This document shows positions 25,021 through 39,100 of a stretch of DNA of 64,000 bases, piece by piece. The notes under the pieces are model-generated. The model was not told the origin of the DNA and did no database searches. It worked only from the letters and a program-made list of their open reading frames with translations. Made by a program: the position numbers and the translations under genes. Location of the stretch: the NCBI GenBank assembly GCA_003255065.1, contig QAOA01001366.1, positions 166,160 to 230,159 of the forward strand, written 5' to 3'. Within the stretch, counting starts at the first letter, position 1. Every line of letters starts with the position of its first letter. The DNA is from Cercis canadensis. Taxonomy: Eukaryota; Streptophyta; Magnoliopsida; Fabales; Fabaceae.

Positions 25021-26177
25021 GTAACTAAGTTTTTGTTGTACAAAAAGAAAAGAAAATAATTGATTCAAAATTCCATATTCCTGTCTTGAAAACCGATATA
25101 ATTCCACATGTACCATCTTATCTTCAACTCACAAAAATGGATAGCTGCACGCACCTGAACATCCCATAATTCCCATTACATCATATTGCTATTCTTTTTT
25201 TGGCCATACATCATATTGGCATCTTTTATAGAAACGATCAAAGAGAAAAAACCAAAAATACTACAACTTAACAAACACAACATATAATCATCATGTACCA
25301 ATAACACCATCTTGAGAAACTTTGGAGGGTTCTCAAGAGTAGTCAAGTCTGCACAGTAAAGACCACCAGATTTTACAAGTCAAGTTGAACAAGGTTGTTT
25401 CTTCTATTACAGAAAATACTAATTGGGTTATTTCCTATATTGCCCAAAACAAATTAGTTATATTTTTTCTTTTAAGCTAGGCAAAGCTCATTACATTTAA
25501 GCTACGTTTAATGCACCATATATAGACAGTATAAGTCATCCATATAATTATTCTTGGGACAGTAAAAATTTTATGGTAAAGTCAAGTTTACTCACATCAC
25601 AAGTTGTGCTTGCTACACTATACTACTTGGTGTTGAGATTGGCATGCATGATTTAAGAACTCTTAGCATTGTTTGAGGTTTCTATATATGCTAATTTTAA
25701 TGTTAACTTGATGGCCCTTTGCTTCTATGTGAAGACAAAACTCATCCTTAGCCTCCGAATCTGCTTTGAGTAGTAACTAAGATGTCTTGCCTTGCTATTG
25801 ATCATCAAAAGCTATTAATCCAATTAAAAAAAAATAAAAATAAAAATTCTTATAGCTTTTCATAATTGATTTCCTATCTTCTTTTAGAGTTATTTCACTT
25901 TCCTATCTTCATCATTGTTTTTTTTTTTTTTTTTNTTTTTTTTAACCTTTAATGTGTGCTCTTTCTTTATTTACTTCCTACCAGGCCAGCAACCTTCAAA
26001 TTAAGAGATGTGGGCTTAGACTCCGGAAAAGGAAAGGAAGAGAGAGAGAGAGAGAGAGATTGGACTTAGACGAATAATTAAGAGTCACATGTCATCATCT
26101 CCAAACACCATTCCTAGTGAACTAGCAACAACAAAATCATATCATCTAGAATCAAGAAGGAAACATCAGGTGAGTAT

Positions 26178-27810
26178 TTAGTTACATATCCAGGACCTTG
26201 GCAATGAAGATTTGAAGATTTGGAGAAGCAATATTTTCTCCCTTTTGCCTAGCTTCTTTGCACCATAGCCTCGAAAAACACCTAGTTTAAGTGCTTCTCT
26301 TCCTTCCTCTACAGCTCTCTTTCTCACGGCTGTCAATATAGCTGTTCCCTGAGGAGTTACATTGCTATCATGTACTCCGATTTCACATGCCTCTTTGTCT
26401 ACTTCCGTTGCTTTTTCTTTGAGTTGACCCTCCCCATGTTCACCAACCTCGACTTTATCCTGATTGATGCCTGCACCATCATCAGTATCACTGTTTCCCC
26501 ACCATTTGTTTGAAACAGTTGCTAAGCCGTGCGATGGAAATCCATATTTAAATTCATCCAATGTTGCCATTCCTTTGGTCAAGCTTGTGCTATACAAGTT
26601 CTGAGGCCGCGCACTATCTATATTCTTGATTCCTTGTTGATGTGGATTGTGATGTGCTGTGATACCTTGTGCCACATTTGGATGTTGTGAAACACTGCAG
26701 TTAAACATCAGGTAAATATAAGCCAGCAAGAAGATCAATCAGACCGCACAAACAGTTTGTAGCTACAATTTGTTTAGCATGGATGTTTCCTCTGAAAAGC
26801 AGTCTGCCACCAAGTTCTAATGTATTCATGACAGTTAGCAAAGTTCTCACTAGGGAACCTCCTGTATGAAATATCTAAATTCTTGGAGACAATTTTCTTT
26901 TTTGCTTTAACCATATTTGTCATAGTTCTTGGGAACCTCCTGTATACATACCAGAGATATCTTGTTTATTAATTTGATATCAGCATCAACGTTAAATGAT
27001 GCTTATGAGAAGGGGGATTTTAACTAGGGATCCTCTCCATAAATGGACATAACTCAACCTGGCCAAAAAGCTACAAATTACTAGTTGAAGATATCTTATA
27101 TTTTAAAATTTAAATTGCAACCATTTCACATGACAGCAGATGAAAAACCAAAATAAGGGTATAACCATATATCATGCTTTCCCTGATCTTAGTAGCTTTT
27201 AACGTGATCTAATTTTAGAATAATAACCAAATTATATATAACATTTGAAGAGAAAACATGCATACAAAAGCATGAAGCACAGGCATTTACATGTCTTTAT
27301 CTTTGAAAGATAGACCACGTTTAGGTGTTTCTAGATATCTGAGTTCAGGGATTGTTATGATATGTATTTAATGCCAATTTCTGTTCACCAAGAGAAGCAT
27401 GCTTGTTCTAAACACCAGTATGCAATAGGAAATCAACTTGAGAGGTCTGTAAGATCTAAAGGCTTTGAATGACATAATATTGTGGAAACTGGCTAATGAA
27501 GGCATATTTTCAGTTCACTTAAAAAGTGTTTTGGACGCAGATTCCTGGTTAGTTTGCTTGTACGTATTTTAATGACCCAGAGGTGCACATGCATAGGATT
27601 GGAATTTATAAATGAATAACAGAACATTGTTTCCAGGAAATGCACAACTCCCAGAATAAAATGACATGAATGTAGCCAACCACAAAAGAATAGGAGCTGA
27701 TGAATGAATTTAAACCCAGTTTCCATAAAACAATAGAAAACCCAAAAGAATGAATGCATTTTATGGAACTTTGATGCTTACCTTTTGTTGGTGCCACTTA
27801 TCAAGACCAT
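26178..27810 (-). CDS. Plant protein of unknown function, 181 aa
   Basis: I do not recognise this family. Two coding exons on the minus strand, 27782-27810 and 26178-26694, splice in frame and give 181 aa starting MVLISGTNK. The start is forced: the upstream part of the same exon has an in-frame TGA before this ATG, whose context (ACAATGG) is favourable. The N-terminal half is polar and His/Gln/Asn-rich (HHNPHQQG). The middle is acidic (SDTDDGAG, EVGEHGEGQLKEK). The last 55 residues are basic and probably helical, with AVRKRAVEEGREALKLG and KKLGKREKILLLQIFKSSL. The coherent C-terminal composition, good splice sites and probable noncoding leader exons upstream (acceptor at 27845, donor near 28938) support a real gene. 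It has no signal peptide or membrane segment. It lies between the callose synthase and receptor kinase genes, on the same strand. Confidence 0.72.
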
Positions 27811-27844
27811 TGTCACAGTTATTAATACAACTCTTCAGCTCATA

Positions 27845-29150
27845 CCTGCAACATGAAGATTTAAAAACTTGTAAGTTATAAATGATAAGAGTACTAGAAA
27901 ACTGTTATACAAGTACAACATGCCTAGTTTTGATTGTCCAGCAAAGCAATATATCAAGTTCCTGTGTAAGGTCAATAATTAAGGATATGCACTCTTGAAA
28001 ACAGATAAGAAAATTATTTGTAGAAATCAATGAACAAAGTTACTGCAATGAAGAAATAACTCAATTACAGGATTCTACTCATGAAAATCATCATGGAGAA
28101 AGCAATAACAAAACAAATGAAACTCTACAATGCATTTTTTTTTCTTTACCTTCTCCTTTTCCAGTTATCTCAACTTTTTTGGATGTCAAGTTATCCGTAA
28201 GTATTTCAATGCTTCACCATGATTAAGGTATTGAACAAAAGAAGCAAATTTATTCAACCCATCAAGATTAAGCTACAAAGACATTGGACAAAAGAAGCAA
28301 AATTTATTTAACACATCATCATTAAGCTATTGAAATAACAATGCACAGAAAGTACAAATGCATAATAACATTTCTCACAATCACAGATGCCCAAAAACCA
28401 TCAAACCAAATGGAAGAAGGCAAAAATTTCACCTAATACAATTATTTATACCCCATTATCACTACTTATTATGTTGCCTTCCTGCTAATAATTCATAGCC
28501 ATTTTCTCCTTAGGAAGCAAAAGAAAACTGGGAAATTATTAAAATACAATAACATTTACATACATTGGCAATCAATAGAAAAGCTGGGAAGAGGAGCCCA
28601 GAATCAAGAGAGAGAACAGCTTACAAATAAAGAACAACTTCGGTTTGTCAAAGGGAAAGAAGCACCAACAACAGAGGGGAAAAGAGAAAAATACTTGCAA
28701 GGACCAAAGCAGAGAACTTGATAATCCCTTTTCAGTCACCACCAATCGAAGTTCTGGTTTTCTGCAATTCCACTCATACAAACACTTTCACCCACATATA
28801 CTTACAATCTAGGAAGAACCCATATGGGTTGGATACTTAAACAGGGAGAATACATCAATTATTTGTTAATTTATTCAATTCTGGAAACTCAAACACGGAT
28901 GAAAACGAAAGGAAACAGAAAACCAAAATTCCCAAACCTGAAATTGAAGGAGTGAAAACATTTGAGGAATTCAATGTGAATCTGTCCTTGCGGGAGATTT
29001 GAGTTGAGAACAAATCTAATCCTGCTGAGCTGAGACCATCTTCTCGTTGCAATGGAAGAACAAAACTAGCGGAGAATGGGAATTTCCAGAAAAGTGAGCA
29101 AATTTTAGTTTGAGTTGATGGACAAGGTTGGGACAAGAAAGGAGGGCGCG
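27845..29150 (-). promoter_or_regulatory. Probable 5' leader exon(s) and promoter of the 181-aa gene
   Basis: A splice acceptor (TTGCAG) precedes the start-codon exon at 27845, and a plausible donor (TTTCAG followed by GTTTGGG) lies at 28938. The sequence up to about 29130 would then be a noncoding first exon. A 93-codon frame across it begins at a non-ATG codon and is not credible as a protein. The transcription start is not determined. Confidence 0.35.
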
Positions 29151-29159
29151 AGTTTGGTT

Positions 29160-30137
29160 AATACGATGTAGTTTCTTTGATTTTGGTCAATTAATAGAAC
29201 TTGGAAGCTGATCAAGGATCTTGTTTGGTCCATGGCCCAATCGATTTTTCTGCAAGGCCCAGTAATTAATTTTTTTTTGCTACATGCCCAATCAATTAAC
29301 TATAGAATTTGACAGAAGTTCCATTACTCGATTAAAAAGAGAAGAGTCAAAGACCAAGAAGTTTTACAGGTATGTATTTTTTAAGGAAGTGTCTTTCATA
29401 CGTGTGGAATGATCAAAATATTATTTAGTATTATATGATTATTATATATAAACATGTGATTATTATGTTTAAATATAAACAAAATAATCATATAATAACA
29501 AGGAATATTTTTATCGTTTCAAACGAGTTGACATGCACCATCTTAAAAACATGTGTCTTTAGAATTTTTTGGCGTTTTTTCTTAAGTATTAGAATTTGAA
29601 AATAATTGTCCAAAAAAAAAAACCCATTGAATTTGGCATACCACTAGATGACTCACCATGTCCTCTAGATTATGTTTAGAACCAAAATTGATTTGATTAG
29701 TAAATGAATTTTTTGATGAAACATGTTTGAAATCATGTTAATTCATTTCATTTACAAATTATTTTATATGTATTATATGAGAATTTACATATCTTATCAC
29801 TTGTGGTGTGATTCATAAAAAGTTTTTTTTGAAATAAAATCAATTGAATTCTGTTAAATAAATATTCCAAACACATCATTGTCTAAAGTTTGCAGTGTAG
29901 AACTTATGTAAACTCCGGGAGGCCAATAAATTTGACTTTGAAAACTTGTCGAAGTTTACAAGTGAGAAGTATATTAACTTCTTCAAAGTATTACACAAAA
30001 TTCACTTCGTTTCAAAAAAAAAAAAAAAAGGAATATACAAAATTGACCTTGATGTATAGAGTAGAATAATAATCCAAGACTAAGTGAGAACATCTAAAAT
30101 ATGACTGTAAGTTTGATATAAAAGAATGGTAATAATG
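29160..30137. other. Spacer between the 181-aa gene and the callose synthase gene
   Basis: AT-rich with no gene seen. It must contain the promoter of the 181-aa gene and the 3' untranslated region and terminator of the callose synthase gene. There is a short inverted AT-rich stretch near 29400-29510 (TTATATGATTATTATATATA versus AATAATCATATAATAA). Confidence 0.6.
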
Positions 30138-33100
30138 TCATGCTGACTTGTCAGTGTCTTTCTTGCCAGCAAGAATCATTGAAATCTGAAGCCCTCTACT
30201 GAATGCTTGATTGAAGAGCAAGCGAGTTTGGAATTCATTTACAAATGGGAACCATGACAAAATGGCTGTTGGCATGAAGATTATTAACCCCATTATGTAT
30301 TCATATGCTCTGGCTAGCTCTTTCACTGAATCCCACAGTCTAGCTCCCTTCAAGCAACTGCGACATGCTTGTGCAATCTTCACATTACAAGAAAATGGAA
30401 ACCTCAGTACTTAGATTTCATCAATCAGTAATGTCATAAACATTCTAGGCAAATGTCAGAAAAGTTGTACATGCATTAACAGATTTAGAATGAAAAGTTG
30501 GCAGCTTTGGAAATAGTTTTCAAAGAAAATGCCTAAAATGGTTTGGTAGGATATATATGTAGAAAGTTGAGAGTTACCAGAATAAGAGCCCATCCAGAGG
30601 GCATGAAGGCAAGGATGGCAGCAAAGAGATCTGAAATGGTGAGACCACAAACCACAAACAATACTGTCATGACTGACATGAAGCCAAGAAATAGAAGTGC
30701 CTTGAGAATACGAAACATGAGCTGAAAGTCTGTGCCAAATTTTCGTCTCCCCATGGATACCATCTGAAATTTAGAGAAATAAGAGCAGAAAAAATGCATA
30801 CAAGTATCAGAAAAGGAATATAGTTTGTATCAAACAACTCTTTAAGGCTTTAACCAATGCTCAGTAGCTCTTGATCTCTTAGACTCTTAGTAGCATTTAC
30901 ATACCTTTAAGACAATGAGAACAATTAACAAAACTGCCCAAGAAAGTCCATAGACCTACAAGGAAAAGTCAAGGTAGTGAGATGAGATGGTGGCTTAAGT
31001 GTAGGTAGAATAAATAAGATAGGAGAAACATAGATGAGCTGTTGTACCAATAAAGTCTTGGTATGATGAGATATGTCAAGGTGGTAGACAATCCCATATT
31101 GGTATATAAAGAAGCGGAAAGCAAGTATTATCTCAAGTACTTTTCCTCTGATATTAGAGTATTTGAGATGTTCATTTTCTTCATCCCACCAAGATTCCCA
31201 ACTTTTTTCATTTGGGATGCCAATGCCACCGCGATTTCCCATCCACCTCTTCCAATCTGTCCAATCTTCCACTGTTTTTTGCCAATCAAAACCAGAGGGA
31301 TTAAAGAGGAAAGGAGCAAACAACCAGGAAATGGCCAAAAACCACATTGAGAATGTGATAAACAGATAAATATTGGAGCTGCGATATGATCCCCTGTAGA
31401 CTTGATAAACAATCAATAGTATAAGGATCTCCAAGCCCTTCACAAAGTGACTTCGGGAGTACATCCTGTAGTTTTCAGCAAACTTAGCATGAAAGACAAC
31501 AAATCCACGTCCAGTTGATCTATATTTAGAGCCTCCATGCAAGAGTGTTCTTCCATAATAATGTGCTTTTGTTCCAAGCTGAAAAGTGAAGAACACAGAG
31601 GCCAGCTGCAGTTGCATAATGATAAAATCACCCAACGCAGTGCGAAATCCCTTCTCCAACCCAATTTCCATAACCATGGGCAGTACCAGCAGTAAGCCCA
31701 ACTGAAACACAGACTGTGTTGCCAACGCCTGTTCAAGGGCTTTGCTCTGATTTATCTCCGGACTTTGAAGAATTTCTCTCTCAACTCCACTCAGAACCAT
31801 GTATATACGTCCATATAAGAACACATAGACAGTCAGCACAGTTACCTGAAACACAAAAATTAACAATCAAATACAGCTTTAAGCTCAAACCCATTTTTAC
31901 ACCATAAAAGCAGCCTTACATGCTTTCATATTCTCTAACATCTTATTATGCTCTATAGTTACCTTTATGATTGTATTAACTGAACATTTTACATTTCATG
32001 TATTTCTTTATGTACTCATAAATTACTCCTGCTCAAGACCTAAGTTCATCAACATAAACACCCTTCAATGTGAATTTGATACATGATATGAATTTTGTCT
32101 AGCCTCAATATTTTTATTCACTCAACATGGTCTTGAATGAGCCTTATTTTCAATCAATTACTGATAATTGGCATAAGAGGCCCTTGTTTAATGTGGTAAT
32201 ATGTTATACAATACAGTCACATCATGCAAAAGTGCTAATGGATAAGACTTCCTGATATCCATCCCACATCCTGTTTCATTCAGACCATATTGAGCATTGG
32301 ACATTTTTTCAACAAAAATTGAATAAAACATCATAAAAGAATCTATGTTAGTTTTCTTTCACATTTTTTCCACAAGTCACATTTAATGCTTTCTTTGTTA
32401 GTTTCTTTCATCCTGCTAAACTAGAGAATCTATGTAAGAAAGCTGTTTCCTATCACATATGGAAGAGAAGATCATAAACTCTAAATGCAAAGTTCATTCT
32501 AGTAATGTGTTGACAATATCTCAAAGAGGGAAATTAGATTGCTTACCATGCTACTGAAATAGAAACCAACTGTTGTGAAGTAGAAGGACAACATCCTGTA
32601 GAAGTCAAACCGTCTTCCAAGTCGATAAACATCACGGCTAAGTGTCTGTTCTCCATTTCCATTTGCAACCTTGGCCTCAAACAGTGATATCTGATTCATA
32701 CCCACATCACGCCCCTTGCCTACTTGGATATACTCATGATGAGTGATAAATCCTTGACGTAGAGTAGAATTGAACCCTATGGAGATTACCATAGTTAGTA
32801 AAAACTTTCCAATATCCACATTCAGTCATTTTCTGCTGAACCTTTTTAGTTACCTGCAAATATGTCCTCGCTTAAGTTTATAACTCTTGAAGCTTTGCTT
32901 ATGCCACCTCTTGTTATGTGGAAGAGTCTGTCAAATATATCCGGATGGCCATAATGGAATCGGACCCTGTAAATTTAGGAATATGGAACACTTAATTGAA
33001 GTTGACAAAGAAAATTTCACTAGGCATGGAATAAAACAAGACTAAAATATCCAAGATTCCGCAAGATGAAAGCTATTTTCAAATTTCTTTTGAATTATAT

Positions 33101-36100
33101 TATCAATTCAGTTTCTGTTGTCACATTAGAAATCAAATCCAAAGAATTAAGTGCAGTATCACATTAAAGTCAGTTAGTGACAAATAAATTGGGACTAACC
33201 TTAGAGGATTTGCTAAAATTCGTTGGCCGATGGTCACAAAGCTGGTCTCCTGGTTTGACATGAACCAAGCAAGTGATGAAACACTGCAAAATCAAAAACA
33301 CATAAGCATAGACTAGAGGTGCAACGTACAAAAAGAAAAAATAAATAAATTCTTGGATTTATACAAATCAATTTTAATACTTTGATAGTGTCACAAGGCT
33401 AACCTTCCAGTAAATATATGCTCCCTCAGACCCAGTATAGTGGGTCTCGTTTGCCCACTGTGACTTTTTCGGAATTCCTCCAACACATTTCTCATTTTGA
33501 AAGCTTCTTCATAGTAATTATCCTTAAAAAGACAAGGTAAATGTAAGCACTAACTTACATACCAAGTAATATTATTTAATGCATCCTAAATTGAAGTCTG
33601 AAGCAAAGCTACCTGATTCATGTCAATGGTCTGCAGGGCTTCCCCACGTGTAAATATAATTGCATGATTTTGGTTTTCAGGTTTCCCTTCACCAATTTCT
33701 ATTGGAGAACCAGGAAGCTTGATGCGATATATTTCCTAGTAAGGCAACAGAACCATCAGTGTCTTAGAACATCATGAGAAAACAAGAAACTAAAATTTTT
33801 CTGTGCATACCTCATCATACTTGTCACCACCCTTGACAAGAACAGAAAAATAATATTTCTGAGATTTTCCACCCACTGTCTCTTCTGTTTCATCTATGTA
33901 AGCAACACGAAGTGCTGGATACCTGCATTGGAATTTTACATGTTTTATTTTAGAAGCAATAGATATTTTATATTATAAAATTATCTATGTTATGTATAGT
34001 TGAGAAAATGGTTAATTATCTCACTCTAGCATGAGACTGAGAATATTAGTGTAGCGGCCTCTTTCTGCAGGAGCTTTGGACTTTTTTTGAGAACCATAGA
34101 TCTGACAGGAAACAACATAGGTGAACTTCAAATCAGCCAGAGCTTGTGCACGTTCCAAATGGATTTTCTTATCTCTTTCACTGAAATCCAAGGTCCGGTA
34201 GCCTTCAAAGATACCTGCAATGCAAAGGAAACAATGCATATTCGATTAATAAATGAGTGGGTTTGGATTTAAAACACATATATAAATAAAATAGAGAACT
34301 AACCTTTGTCTCCCGTATATTCTAGGAAGCATTGAAGGTGCAAAACCTGTCTATAGTACATCATTCCTCTCACTAGAAAAAAGAAAAGGAAAAACACAAC
34401 ATTTAGATTGAATTCAACATACAAATTCTGGCAAAGAGAATATTATTCACTGTGCTCTAACATCTAGACCTGTTCGATACAGCGTCTGCCCTCTATAAGA
34501 TGCCCACTGACGAATAAATTCACCCTTATCATAAGGTTCACTAGCATAATCAGTTTCCACTTCTTTGATGCGTTCATGGAAATTTGTCCATTCATCTAGA
34601 ATGAAGGCATTTATATCAGGCAGTAAGTATCACGAGTATGTAGTTGTAAAGAGATGCAAAAAAGGCTTAAGGAAGCAAATAAAAAAGAACACTTACCAGG
34701 ATATATCTTCTTTAGGTAGAAAAGAATAGATATTCCATCTTCATTTTCCTCATTGAGCTCCTTATCAGAATAAAGAACATCTTCTTTGTAATATGGAGTC
34801 AGAACACTAAAGTAAAAACTCATATAAGTTCCACATCATGATAGCAAGAGGTAAAATAAAAAATCATCTATATCCTTAGGACACTCAACGATTTGTAGAT
34901 AAGGGCATGCAGCCATTAAAATGATATGGAAATTGGGATAATAATTATCCTTCTCTATTGGCTGAGCTGACATTTTGAAGAACAATACACTTGGCACATA
35001 GAGTACCTTCCTTTATTCTATTTTGACATCATGATTCATTCTTTGCCTTTCCTTTCAATAAATTCTCTATCACAATTGACTAACCTGAAGGACAGCATGT
35101 CCCTCACTTTGGGAGCCTTTGGCATATTCATAAATAAGGAGTTGGCAAAGAAAGTAATGCGGCGGCGAGCATCCAAATTTTGTGGCACATTTATGGCTGA
35201 CTCCTTGACTGTTAAAAGCAAATGAAGCCTGATAACCTAAACGTAGAAAAAGAAGAGACCAGTAAACCAAAAGGCATGTGAAGAGAAATGAATGGTTCAT
35301 CTGATGTATTTTAGCTGGAGTGTGGTTGTCAAGACTACCTTCTCCTTCCATGATTTGTCTAGTGTAAGAGTAGTGTCAATGTTAACAAATCTCTGAATCT
35401 TGTCAGCATCTACCGGATAATGTTGAGTAGCTTCTATGATTCTAGAAAGATCAAAACAAAACCCATATCATAAAAGCAGTAAGTAAACGTATTGTAGTGG
35501 TAAGAGGGAATCATTCATCATTATCCCATTAAAATGTTGTCTAACTTACTTATGGCCATCAATCATAACATCCTGTGTGATAATTTCTACTATATCTTGC
35601 AGGACATTGACAATCTGGGGCTTTGATGAATCAAATTTGTCATCGTCGCTTCGCTGTCAGTGGAACAAATACCAACATATGTAAGTTCTGAACAGGTCTA
35701 CCTAGATGCCTACAAAATGATCAACAAAAGCAAACATGAAAAGAAAGCATGATGGAAACAAGTTACCAATAGACTCAAAAATTTCTCCAATTTCTCACTG
35801 AGTGAAGGCAAACCACTCATCTTGAACTCCTTGACAAATGTCTGCTGTTGTATGCTCATTTCCACTTTATCACATATTCGCCTTACTACCCTGTTTCATT
35901 CATAGAAGAGGCCAAATGGTCATAACAATTCCTACAAGCTTTTATTTGAGAAAAGGAGGGGGGGTTGGCAGGGGAGGGAGTGGAGGGTTTATATATGATA
36001 TCTCTTACCCCTTATCTTCGTCATCTAGCAGAAGGTTATAGATGAAGTCCCGGAGTGTCTCATAGCATTCGACAACTGCTGAATACATGTATTCATCACT

Positions 36101-39100
36101 TTTGATCTTTTTAAACAAATCAGCATCGTCCTTCTGCTTAAAATCTTTGGCCATGTCCAGTGCTATAGGAATCTATCATATAAGGAAGGGATTTAGGAGG
36201 GAAGTATAAGATACTGGAGTTAAACAATAATTAACTTTAAGGAACCATCGAAACCACATACCTTACTAGCAAGCAAGAATGGAGGCCACTGGATGACAGA
36301 AACGTCACTTGAACGGTAGGGTACAAGCAGCAGATCTCTATCCCTGAAAAAATCAATAGTCAAAAGAATAATCAGAAGCAGTTTGATGCAATATATACTA
36401 TTGAGCAAGTAGCAGTTTGTACCTATTACTAATCAGGTCTTCTTCTCTCATAGAGTTTATGAACTCATTCCAAACCTGAGAAAAGTATGCTATGTTCCTC
36501 CTTTCATATGACTCATCCTGCCACAAAAATTGTTTGCTTTAGCTACTAGCAACATGATAAAGCATTTAACACTCCCAATAAATAAATGACTGCATCATGA
36601 ACAAGAACTTGTGAAATTTCAAGCATGAAATGCAGTACCAGGTCCTCAGGTTTAGTGGCTTTGGTATTTCCAGCCAAAAAGCAACGACTAAAAGCTGATG
36701 GTACAGCTTCAAATCTGGATCGCAGCATCCCAAGTGTCCTTATCTAAGAGATGCAAAATGTTACAAGGAGATAATCAATAGAAAACCATTGTATCACCAA
36801 CAAATATATATACTACTTTAGCACTCCTATTAGAAGCAAAATTTTAAATCTTTAAAGAAGACAAATCTTGTAATGATGGGTTTCTTGAGATTGTTATATA
36901 TCAAATACTGCAATAGCTTTTTTCTATTAAGAAGAAATTTTATTCGAGCGTCAAAATGTATTACAAAGATCAAATGCTTCAAAAAATTTGTGACTAACCT
37001 CTCCCAAATGGCTGAAGGCTCCAATAATCCCACCAAATATAGTGGAGAAAATGGCATACCATATTTGAGTATCCATAAAATACACCTGTATATTGAATGG
37101 ATCATAGAAAAGTGGCATGAATTGCAGCACAAATATGTAAAGGCCAAAGTGGTAGAACAAGATGAAGTTTTTCAATCTGGAAATTCCATATCTACTTAAC
37201 TCACCAGGATAATTGGAGCCCATATCACAATGACAACACAAATATTGTGAGTTTCTGTAGCACATGAAAAATGTGAATTGATGTTAGATATATCCATAGA
37301 GTATGTAATAAGATAATGAAAAGAGAACATAAAAGTGTTACCATTTTCTGGAAAGAATTCATGCCACTGGTAGTTATCTATAGTCATCCCCATGATTGCT
37401 TTTGTTGGTCCAACAAGGGGTAATATCTATTGAGAAAATAGTTCAAGATATCATAGAAAATAATTAATGAAACAAAATCCAAAGAAAACTAATAATCTTG
37501 TGACACTCATAAGGAAAGTGAGACTAGAAATCAAACGTCAAAAGCAGAATTCAGCAGTGCTTACAATATTTAACATTATAAAAAACTAATGATAGAAAAG
37601 CTAGTAGTAGATATAGAGATATTACCTCCACATAGTAGCTGAATGCCAGCTTGCTAATTAACAGCATGATCCAAAATAGGGTATACCTGCCACATTAAAT
37701 CTATTTTAAAGCAAAAACAAATGGGAACCTAATAATAGAAGCAGCATATATGTGCCAAAGATCCAATAACCCAAGCTTGTGTTTGGTTTGATAGAATAAA
37801 TTTCCAGGAATGGTTTTGACACCTCAAAAGAAAAGTAAAAATGAGAAAGATATTATTTGAGGCATGAAAAGTACTCAATTTTACCAATAGTCACTAACAT
37901 GTATTGGCCAACAAATTTCAAAAGTAATTTGTTGAAAACTTTAAAAAACAGTAAATTGCATTTGACTGTAAGATTAAAATATTACACCAAATTTTGGTAA
38001 TATTATATGTTTGGGATAAATTCAAATTGGAATTCTACATCTTATGCTTATAATTAACATCCTTCTGAAAATGAAACTTTTTCCCTAAGCACAAATGGAG
38101 CCCGAGTAAAAATTAAACATGGTTGGTAGGAGAAGGAAGGTGAACTTTTCACTTACTTCAGCAATGATAACATATTATCATGCATGCCTCTGCCTATGTA
38201 CAGTTTTGGCTGCAGTATGGTCAATATTAGACAAAGAACATCCAAATTAGATTTCAACTACAAAGAAATGCAAAAACATATCAAGTATCTAAATATGATT
38301 ATTTCCACAAAAGTATCAAGGGTTGTCTTTTTCACCTGAGCCCACCACATTAAAAGAGTCAGAAGTCGCACATTTGAGCGCTCCAAATGTCTCCTCAAAG
38401 GTGGGAGAAAAAATAGTATTGCGGCCACTATGTTTGGCAATAAATATAGAATTACAACATAAGTATAAAGTGACTGGTTCCCCCAATCCCCAGCCCAGCT
38501 GGTGACGAATCTTATAAGCCCTGAGGGATTCTGAAGAGAACTAGAATAACTGACTGGCAAAACCACAACCCAAACAGCTGCTACCACGAATTTCAGAAAA
38601 TATCGTAGCAATTGTGAGAATTTCATATTCTTCCAGGCATTCCAAGTAAGAATAATATCCAGGGTGGCTGTAAATTGAAGATATGAGGAAAAAAAAGGTT
38701 AGAACTGACAATAGTAATTTGATTGAAGCTCTAAAAAAATAAAGGTATTTCAACTTTGTTTTATTTTTAAATAAGTATCTGTCTTGTTTGCCAAGGAACT
38801 CAATAACCTCCAAAAGAAAAGAGAAGTAGCATTTTTTTGTGAATCTTTCTTTTAGCATTTGATCTGCTACCGCTCTAGTCAGAACTTGGTTTTCACAAAC
38901 TTGTTTTGGGAGTTGAATTCTTACTCTAAGGGAAAGCGTTTGTTTGGACTATGGCATACCCTACACGGGGTTTTCTCTCTTGACATTTCTATGATGTGCT
39001 TTGAGAGCTCAGAATCAGCCATTTGTTTCTATAGTGAAGTAGTTATCCACCTTCTACTCTCCTACCTTTTTTTATAGAAAATAATATAAAGAAAAGTTCA

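Larger units (their letters stand above)
20300..26170. other. Repeat-rich intergenic region between the receptor kinase and the 181-aa gene
   Basis: No supportable gene. The DNA is strongly AT-rich and consists largely of decayed repeats: three inverted copies of the tRNA-like SINE-type family (about 20625-20705, 21140-21232, 23003-23075), an N-centred duplication at 20865-20933, a pair of 300-bp direct repeats flanking a MITE (24148-25020), a poly-T run broken by an N at 25935 and a (GA)n run at about 26038-26059. Confidence 0.6.

Noticed and set aside
28855..29136. 93-codon ORF upstream of the 181-aa gene
   Set aside because: It begins at a non-ATG codon, has no recognisable domain, and coincides with the probable noncoding first exon.
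37770..38110. Possible hAT-like MITE in intron 16 of the callose synthase gene
   Set aside because: One end resembles GTGTTTGG and the other CCAAAT-like termini, but I could not align inverted repeats or find a convincing target duplication.
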